Positions 56,021 through 64,000 of a stretch of DNA of 64,000 bases are shown piece after piece. This stretch comes from Sipunculus nudus. Taxonomy: Eukaryota > Annelida > Sipuncula > Golfingiida > Sipunculidae. The notes under the pieces are model-generated. The model saw nothing but the letters and a program-made list of their open reading frames with translations, had not been told where the DNA came from and did no database searches. The stretch spans positions 73,952,426 to 74,016,425 of the forward strand of contig CM049309.1 of assembly GCA_026874595.1 (NCBI GenBank), given 5' to 3'. How positions within the stretch are numbered: the first letter of the stretch is position 1; every line of letters starts with the position of its first letter. The translations under genes were made by a program, and so were the position numbers.

Positions 56021-57965
56021 TTCATTTATAGGCAAAGGTATTATTATTGTTGTTGTTTTTTAAGCGAGAATATTCCCAAAATGCTTGAAAATTGCTTATA
56101 TTTTCAATGACAATTTAATTTTTTACACCGCACGAGTTGGATATCACACTCAACCCTCATGGCCGATACGTGCACCACTTTGTCAGTGAAGGAACAGACT
56201 GTATTGCTCTGCTAGCGCCATCCAGTATTTGTGTTGCACGCTTTCCATGAGATTTATCTTATTAAATTATGGACAAGATATTACTGTCTATCCTTAATTT
56301 AATGTAAATATACATTTAAATATAATGGAATTTGTTCATATATATTTACAGCATGGGTTAACCACAGAAATGTTTATCTGAAACATTTACGGCCATTTAA
56401 TATTATTTGATTTATAAATCAAATATTTTAAACATTGTCATAAGAATTAATATTTCACAATATGATAAGCACTCACTAAACCCTGTTTCATTTCTACGTA
56501 TTTGTGACTCGACACTACCTCAAAGTTGATGAAACAGATTATCTGTGTTACATCATGTACAAATATATTCTTCGTTAGTGTTTGCAGACGATAATGTTTA
56601 TTAAATGCAACAATAGCAAGCAACACAAAGCCGGGTGCATGTTACACTGATTCTGACGTACGCAAAATAATCATATGTTTTATCGGGCTAATAAAGTTCT
56701 GAGCCCGTCGTGTAAACGTCTTGTTGTGTAAAAGACTTTTAGACAAAATCGTATGACAAAACCAGCGTCTGCACAGTATGAACAAGGGAAAGACTATATA
56801 TCGGACATCTAACTGTCACATTTCCGGTCATGAGATCCTGTAAAATGTCTTCCTTGTAGATCAGTAGTTGCATTATAAGTCCATTGGTCACAGAATAAGG
56901 AAAAACGGGGTAATTTCATGAATCATTGTCAGAGCCGACGTCCTATCTCGATTATATATGTTCTGATAAATATCGCAAGAAACAGGTTACCCTATTAAAT
57001 ATGTGCCCGGCTTAAACCGTCTCTTAACATCGTTCCGTCTCATTACATATTTCCTTGTTTACTCTGGTATCAAGTGCTCGTATGTATCAGTATGTATACC
57101 CCTGAATGACGTAATCCGAAAAATCTAAGGCTAACTTCAACTTATGCCGCCCCAAGGTCTGCTTACACGCTTGGCGGCAACGCATTTTTAAGCGCATCGC
57201 TAAGTTATTTCCAAGCCCGGTGTGGTATTGTATAGGTTGTTAGCCCCGTCATGGCATTCTAAAAAGTATTCTACAAGGAATTCATAATGGTTTTACAGTC
57301 TGTCCCTGAATACAGCCACCTAAGGTTATTTTATGCCCGAATCAATTGGAGAATAAATACCTTAGTAGGGTTTTGCGCCTACCAGTTACAGCGAAAATGT
57401 TAACGGTAAAGATCAGCTAAAATCCAGGGTAAGCCCCATACCACATGCCTTAATTGACCTCGCTGGCGCACCCAAGTAGTTACCATGCTCCTGGATGGAA
57501 CATTTACTGTAACAATGGAGAACCGGAAAGGCGGTAAACTGCTAAATCTCCATTGATATGGCACAAAACAGGGGTATAATCACAGGCCGTTATGGAAGAA
57601 TGAGAAAGTCAAGACAAAGGTCATAAAATCCTGAAAGACCGAGCAGCTGATATTAGGATTCCTGACCAAAGACATGACCTCATTTCCGACTGATTTGATA
57701 ACGAGACTAATTAGCACTTTGGCGAACCAATCATCCGCCCGACGTCATGTCAATTATCTTAACCACTCTAATTTCCAAGAATTTCCGGCTCCACAATCAC
57801 CCCAGACTCATCTTGAAGATAAGGAAATAATTTTCCCAAATACAAAAAAAAATAGTTTGTAGATTACTGAGAGTGGGTTGTCAATTTTGTCCAGGAACAG
57901 TCCCTTAACAAGTACGTTTGTTTGTCTTCTTCGGAAAAAATAACTTGAATAAGGCCAAAAATATA
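56021..57965. other. Low-copy region
   Basis: No gene is called. The part from about 56900 to 57620 has balanced composition, no repeats and no coding frame. It includes an imperfect hairpin GCCGCCCCAAG / CTTGGCGGC at 57145-57180. It is a reasonable place to look for conserved non-coding sequence. Confidence 0.4.
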
Positions 57966-58277
57966 AAAGGTATGGTTCTCAGGCATCCCGCGAATCAATT
58001 TTAACACTATGCATTAAAAAAAATTATTTTGATTTTCAATAGAAATTACCAATTTTGAGCTCCAGCCGCTCGGACATTTCTTTAAAGAAGATAAAATAAT
58101 AAAATTTTGATAATTTAGTGCTTTTACCTGTTTACCAAAATAATTCTGTTATTATCATGCTTTTCCCTGATCATATGACATTTTTTATCGAAATATACAA
58201 AGAAAGGGAAGGAACAAAAATCGCCCGCACGCACTGATTTCTGGAAAATAGTGCATAAGAACCAAACTTGTTTTTGG
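57966..58277. mobile_element. Second copy of the GGTATGGTTCTCAGGCA MITE, inverted
   Basis: The left end AAAGGTATGGTTCTCAGGCA is intact. The right end is decayed (GCATAAGAACCAAACTT inverted). The interior matches the reverse complement of 31939-32219, including the ATAATAACAGAATG and CATATGAC stretches, and GCGGGCG near the end. Confidence 0.8.
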
Positions 58278-58445
58278 CGTAATAGATGTTAATATAGATA
58301 TGGATATAAGCAGGACCGCGCTGGGCCGTCTGGAGGATGTAAACTATCATGCTAATCCGATAGTATTAACACGACGCTGATATCGGTGGCCCGATGGTAC
58401 TGATTTTTTGCCTTTTCACTCATATTCAAAGAGGCCTATTTGCAT

Positions 58446-58589
58446 TACGCTCTTTACACAGCGCTTTACATATAGGCCTACTACCTATATCGTAAGCGCT
58501 GTTTGTTTTGACCTCGTATCCTGAGCCGCTACACTAGAGGGGTGCACTCTATTTTGGTCCAATCAGATGAGACCCTGTGCTGGAAGACA
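58446..58589 (-). repeat. Right arm of the 144-bp inverted repeat pair
   Basis: Inverted partner of 54071-54214. The MITE at 57966 lies about 170 bp to its left, inside the enclosed interval. Confidence 0.85.
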
Positions 58590-61500
58590 TGACCTCTAAG
58601 ATTGGCTTATATGGTCACATGATTAATAAATAGAAAATATAAATGCTGTTGGCAATTTTTTAGGGTTTGAAGAGGCCACTGTGGCTGCCAGACAACGACA
58701 CACCACCTGGTGTCTAAGTATATCATAAACGGTCACACCAGGCAGCGGGAAAATCAGTAGCTTCTTTAGAAGCGCAAGATTTCCGCTGCTTCGGGAGCGT
58801 AAATTTGCATCATCATTCACTTATACCGTTAATCAAAACTCTCGTAAGCGTGGTTTAAGTTTTGCTGAAGAACAAATTTGTATATATAATTTTTTCATTG
58901 TGTATTACATATCAAGGATGTAATAGTGTCTGCAGATAAATAATCGGTTTCGTGCCCAGGAATTAATACTCTGTAGGAACGAACTACCATGACACAAGAT
59001 GCTTATTCTATCACACATAGTATTTATACTGTGGCATGTCGCAAGACCCATTGATGTAATCGTACACAAGAATAAAACAAAACTATAAAACAGTTTCGGT
59101 ATTTTATCTTCTGATATCCAGGATTCCGTTCGAATGTACAAAAGATGGCGGCATATCAACGCTTTTGAAATGATTCCGAGGAATGTATCAATCAGGTTTT
59201 TGTAGGGGCAAAGAAAGTACACAAAGGCTTATATCACTGAATGTCGGAATATTGCAAGGATCGTAATATAGGTTTGTTTATTTCTGTTGACTGACTGTTT
59301 CTTCTAAGAGTGAGCAAGCTGCTACATACCTTTATTCACAGATCTTGTTTGCTGAGAAAAAGTGAGGGAGGCAATCCGAAGGAGTACCGACGGAAGCCAT
59401 CCCACCCCCACCCCCACCCCTCCCCCAACATAAGGACAGCCGGTGCCGTGACCAACAGGAAAAAATTCTCCTCCAAGGATTCATATTTATTTTCACACCA
59501 ACAACATATATTATGAAATATAAATTTTTAGTATACGAAAACAAAGTTTGCTTATTTTCAGCAGTCAATTCTTTATAATTTACATTTTATTTAAACGTTC
59601 GAAACGTGGGCTAACACTGACACATGCATCATCCTAAATCGTTTCAATAACAGATGCCTTATTGAAAATTTGTCGAAGTAAACCTGATTGACAGAAATAT
59701 CATACACTTTGATGTATCTTGTAATGCATTAAAAATACAGGGACAAAAGGTACATGAGCCTTAAATCATAAGACATAGTGCTGAGTGAAAAAGGACATAG
59801 TATTATAATATTAATAAGTATAAAGATAAAAGAAACCAGGTCATATTAATATTGTGATGTGTCTACGCGTTATACAATCAAAGGTAATTTGTCCCCACGA
59901 GTAAAAACGTAAGGGGGACATGTCCTGTTCGTCACTGAAACCAAGGCCCAGCCTTTGATCTACGAGTAAATGAGTGAATTGTAAAGAGGTGGGGAAAACG
60001 ACAAGTAGTACATCAGCCAGTGGGATCACCAGTACCAAACAGGGGACAATTGCTATCAATGTTTTTTTGCGAAATGTGTATGTATGCACATAATAAAAAT
60101 GTCTGATAGCAGTGTGAAAGTGGAAGCTTTCTGTAAAATCGCAGCCTGTTTTGAAATGTACTTGCACGTGCTGATATATATATATTTATGATTTATATTT
60201 ACCTTCTTATATTTTGCCTATTTTAAAAACAAATTTTGTGTCACATGATTGCTGACATTTATAACTTTTATTTGGTGTGTTATTAATGGATATATAGCTT
60301 TATAAATTCCAAAGATATGAATACTTTTCCTCACCGAATCCCGTAATAATTTGCATATTTTAGCTAATTTATAAAAAAAAATCAGACCAGCCGAGAGGTT
60401 CGACAAGACTAGCTGTGATGATATTAATGAAGTTTTTTAGTTGGAGAAACATATCTGGTATCCAACTTATATTTGCGGTTAAGGGCGTGGTCGCAAAAAG
60501 GCGTTGTCCTCCCTCCCACTATGTCCGCGGGTACATGTTCTATTACGATCAAACCCTCAGCAGGAACATTCACGCCTGAACGATGTCTTCTGAGCAATTT
60601 TTGTCGCATCCAGCGCCCTTATCGCACCCTCATTGGCTAATCCTCCCAGTTATTCCATGCTGTGGCTATCGAGGCTGTCATTTTCCACACAGACTAAAAC
60701 CCGGATGTCTCAAGCCGGGTGTCACTTATGCAAGAACGGGTACCCCGCTCGTTGTTTAAATGTTTGTTTTAATTAACGTATCTCGTTGATAATAGGAAAG
60801 AGGGACAAGTAAAGATTTAAGCAGTATATTTGTATTTGTAAGTTTGTTGTACTGGTGGGTAAATAACAATTGATATACAAACTAGGCCGCCGTACCTGCA
60901 CTTTTTGGCAAAATTTGCTTACATGCACAAAACATAAAGAACAAAATTTTCAGTCTGAGAGGGTTATGTTGAGTGAGGGAGTAAGAAAGTATATATTAAT
61001 CATAAATGATACGTTATTGAAAAGAGTATGTTACAAGCTATTATGCAAGATCACATTTGGCTGGATGTACATTTGGCATATAAAGTTTTATGAAGTTTAT
61101 AATCACTCTTTTTGTCATTTTTCTCAGTTGCGAGGGAAACTATAGGACTGTGTTACTTAAGCAGCATACCGCCAATCGGCATAAATAGTATGTCATACTG
61201 AAGCGTATGTTTTAAACTATTATTTGAGACCAAATTTGATTGCATGCATTTAGCACATTAAGTAGTACGAGGCTTATAATCACTCTGTGGTCTGTTTCAT
61301 TGAAAAAAATATATATATATATATACGTCATCCGACGTAAAACATTCATTTATTCACTTAAAGCTCCCATTTTCAAACTGCTATCAGGCATTTTTATTAC
61401 CTACACATGTATACCTTTCAAGCACACATGGTGAAATTTTTTGTCACCAAAATACTACCAATGAGCCAATTTCTGTGGTCTGGCTGAAGTACGAAAACAA

Positions 61501-62304
61501 GCATCAAAGTCCACAGGAAAATCTGCTCGGTATGTGAGAGAGACGATTCACTTTCGGATCATGGATAGTCTGTACGTGAACTGGGTGCCGCGGGGTGCCC
61601 TCTTAAAACGAAGTACCAATTGATCGTGGCTGGAACACGGGCGGATCATAGACATGATTATAACAGAGAAGGTCTGTCATGGAAACTACAGGAAAACCGT
61701 CTGCATTAGTCCACGTGACTGAATTATTGAAATCGGGAAACGCGAACTTGAGGCAAAGCCCTCTGAAAATATAGTAAATTGTATAGTAATGTAAATAATG
61801 TTTCTTGGCCCCGTGCGCATGTTATGAATATTTGTATCAGACTCTGTGTTGAAAGACAAAATGAAAGGACATTTCAAATTTTACTACAGTGCCCTGAGTA
61901 CATATTTAATTGTATCCTGTCCTCTACCTATGGTCAGATTATGCAACTAGTTTCATATTTACAGCCGCTACAATCACTGTAGGTCATACTCTATACTACC
62001 ATGCAAGCCTTTTCTTAGATTCCGGAAACATTATTAACTTCCATTTATAATACTTCCATTGATAATGAAATATGCATGAGTTTTGTTTATAAACGTATGA
62101 CATTACTTCCCTCTAACCAAGGAGGTTGTGTTCACACTCGTGTCTGTTTGGTTGGTTTGTCTGTCTTTGGGCAAGCTAACGCAAAAGAAGGTGTGCTCTA
62201 CAGATTTCAGGTCTATTATACTTATGTTATACTGCTTTGCAAAGATCACCCTGTCTAATTATAGATAAATTATCTAATTATTATTTAAAATACCAACTAT
62301 GTTG
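58590..62304. other. Low-copy spacer
   Basis: Nothing is called. A CCACCCCCA-type run lies at 59402-59426. A 105-codon minus-strand frame at 58905-59222 and a 108-codon one at 59841-60167 are hydrophobic in places but have no recognised domain. A GC-richer patch at 60470-60740 with GCCGGGTGT lacks a convincing gene. Confidence 0.4.
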
Positions 62305-62435
62305 CCTTTGTGGTGGACTCGGAGAAAATGACCGACCTTGGACAGGCAACTACAACCCACTCTAATATAGCCACACTGGGAATCGAACCCGGATCACCAG
62401 CGGAGAGAGCGGGCGATTTACCACTCGACTTCCTT
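62305..62435 (-). mobile_element. tRNA-derived SINE
   Basis: On the minus strand the head has an A-box-like AAGTCGAGTGG (62421-62431) and an exact B-box GGTTCGATTCC (62379-62389), spaced as in a tRNA. The tail reads GTGGGTTGTAGTTGCCTGTC and then GGTCGGTCATTTTCTCCGAG. A similar GGTCGGTGGTTTTCTCCGGGT tail is known from common invertebrate SINEs. The anticodon stem does not fold as a functional tRNA. Confidence 0.75.
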
Positions 62436-63480
62436 TTTAATAGCAATTATGTATTTATAAAGGGGCCTTTATGCCGATTCTATTCTATATGGGAACTCAT
62501 GCATATTGCACATATTTTTTCCTGTTCTGATTGATAATTGTATTCCATGTATTCTTTGTGTTTGATTGATAATGTCTTTAATGATCACTTGTTCCTGCAC
62601 ATTAATTCTTGGTAATTATTCAATTTAAAAAAGTTGAGATCCTTGTCCGTTTTTGTTTGAAGGGCGTGATAGTTATAATGGTCATCCAAACTACAAAATA
62701 TGGCTTGCTCCACTTACTGTGAACACCTGTGTATATTTTTTTTATCAGTGAAAGGATATTTTGGAACATGTATGTTGCAAAGGGTAGATTTACCTTTCAC
62801 ATTATTTGGAAAACCGAATTATTTTAAAATCAGAGGAATTATTTTAGATTTCACAACCCTACTGTAACGCTCAAAGTCACTGGTCAAATGTTATAACAGC
62901 TTCGGTTGACAGCTGCTGATTGGATACATGATGTCCTATAAATACTCTTAAAACTATGACCAACTAAAACAAAGATGGCTACTCATGAAAGACACATCTG
63001 ATCTGTCAGTTCATGCATGGAATAGACACCAACAAGTAGTTAAACTTAAAGAAAATCATATCCATAAATAGGTGTTCACAGTTGGTGGAACACACTAAAG
63101 TTTCATAATTATTTAATAAAATGCTGGTATCTGTACATCGGCAGATCGGTCAGCGCCATCTCCAAACCTGATTTCCTGAAACTGGGGGTCGGTAAATGGG
63201 TGACTTTTGATCTTATGATGGGCGGCCTTTAGCCTATCTCAGATATTGGTACGAAGCCTTCCGATGGCACGCGAGGTGGGAACACAAATTGTCGTAAATA
63301 TCTGACTGAGCTTGAAAGCTATACAACAACACAACATTTAATGTACTTTTCAATTAGAAATTAATTATACCATAATAGAATATATGCCCATATGTACATA
63401 TAGAAGCAAACACAATGGCCAGCCAAATCGAACATTGGATATATTGATATATTAACTAGCATCCTTAGCAGAAAAATAAC
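62436..63480. other. AT-rich spacer
   Basis: No gene, RNA or repeat recognised. Confidence 0.5.
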
Positions 63481-64000
63481 ACTGAACCATAGCCGATTTT
63501 ACATTCAACGCTTAGTCTTCGATACGTTTGTTATACGATGAAATCGCGTACGTAACGCTTTTGAAGCGTTATATGTACATGGTATTTTCATGGGTTGTAA
63601 TGTAGACTCAAAAGTTAGAACATGTGCCACCCAACGTTTCTTTTATGATCTGTCTGCGTTACGCTCAGAAATGTTGGAACATGCTGTCACTTATACGTAT
63701 GCGTTACACCCGATGAAAACGCAGCGTGTACACATAACGCTACGTCGGCATTACGCGCACGTTTTCATCGTATTACAAACGTAAGGGCTTTAAACGTTAA
63801 TCGTAAAGTGTTTCCACGTTTCTTTCTCCGCAACATTAAATATGGCTGCAGACGAAACGCAAAATATATAATCATTAACTTTTTTTCTGCGAAACATCGG
63901 CGTTACGTTAAAAATATAAGGGAGTTTCTATTATTACTGCTTTTGAAAACGAAGCGTAATATCGTGTACACACATGTATACGCTTCGTCGACGTAACGTA
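63481..64000. mobile_element. CpG-rich, palindrome-dense block, probably a DNA-transposon end
   Basis: The block is far richer in ACG/CGT than its surroundings. It contains AACGCTTTTGAAGCGTT (about 63555), an 11-bp perfect inverted repeat CGATGAAAACG (63711-63721 / 63760-63770) whose arms continue imperfectly inward, and a 10-bp perfect one ACGAAGCGTA (63949-63958 / 63979-63988). The sequence continues past the window edge. No transposase is visible. Confidence 0.5.

Noticed and set aside
57145-57180. Hairpin GCCGCCCCAAG / CTTGGCGGC as an RNA gene
   Set aside because: The stem is interrupted and short, and nothing else supports a structured RNA.
1-64000. CRISPR arrays, operons, rRNA genes, phage or plasmid features
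   Set aside because: No direct-repeat/spacer periodicity, ribosomal RNA motif or prokaryotic gene layout was seen. Repeats present are eukaryotic micro- and minisatellites and transposable elements.

Overview
The window looks like intergenic or intronic nuclear DNA from an animal, most likely a marine invertebrate. A mollusc or other lophotrochozoan is my best guess. The reasons are low overall GC, no long open reading frames, no operon-like spacing, dense AT/GT/GA microsatellites and long mononucleotide G/C runs. It also carries a mix of non-LTR retrotransposons (L1-like and CR1/jockey-like), non-autonomous Helitrons, a pogo/Tigger-like DNA transposon, MITEs and a tRNA-derived SINE. The species assignment is inference. 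I found no complete protein-coding host gene, no canonical tRNA or rRNA gene, and no CRISPR array or prokaryotic feature.

Layout. 1-15 kb is a mosaic of old local duplications: blocks X (2.3-3.6 and 13.0-13.8 kb), Y (4.06-5.95 and 10.09-11.6 kb) and Z (6.4-6.7 and 14.85-15.2 kb). It includes a repeated 89-nt exon-like unit with splice signals at both ends. A pogo/Tigger-like element (6.95-8.14 kb) and a CR1-like LINE 3' fragment (11.6-12.3 kb) interrupt it. 15.2-20 kb is mostly low-copy sequence with a perfect 17-bp hairpin, several CRE palindromes (TGACGTCA) and a candidate promoter near 18.2 kb. 20.5-26.2 kb holds a nearly full ORF2 of an L1-like LINE on the minus strand with many disablements, beside a second LINE remnant on the same strand. 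26.8-27.2 kb is a 145-bp tandem repeat, and 28.0-28.7 kb resembles a solo LTR.

30-39 kb carries microsatellites, a MITE and a third, plus-strand LINE relic (34.7-36.8 kb). 39.07-43.42 kb holds two Helitron-like elements arranged head to tail. A third 5'-truncated copy lies at 45.5-46.5 kb and a fourth, inverted, at 50.1-51.5 kb. 49-53 kb has a duplicated segment with a shared E-box. 54-58.6 kb contains a 120-bp tandem array inside a pair of 144-bp inverted repeats. 62.3-62.4 kb is a SINE, and the window ends in a CpG-rich block full of palindromes that looks like a transposon end cut by the window edge.

All recognisable coding sequence belongs to mobile elements, and all of it is broken. The best candidates for host function are the splice-flanked 89-nt unit at 9661, the CRE/NRF-1/YY1-like sites at 16-19.5 kb, and the low-copy GC-richer islands near 43.6-44.8 kb and 57.0-57.6 kb.
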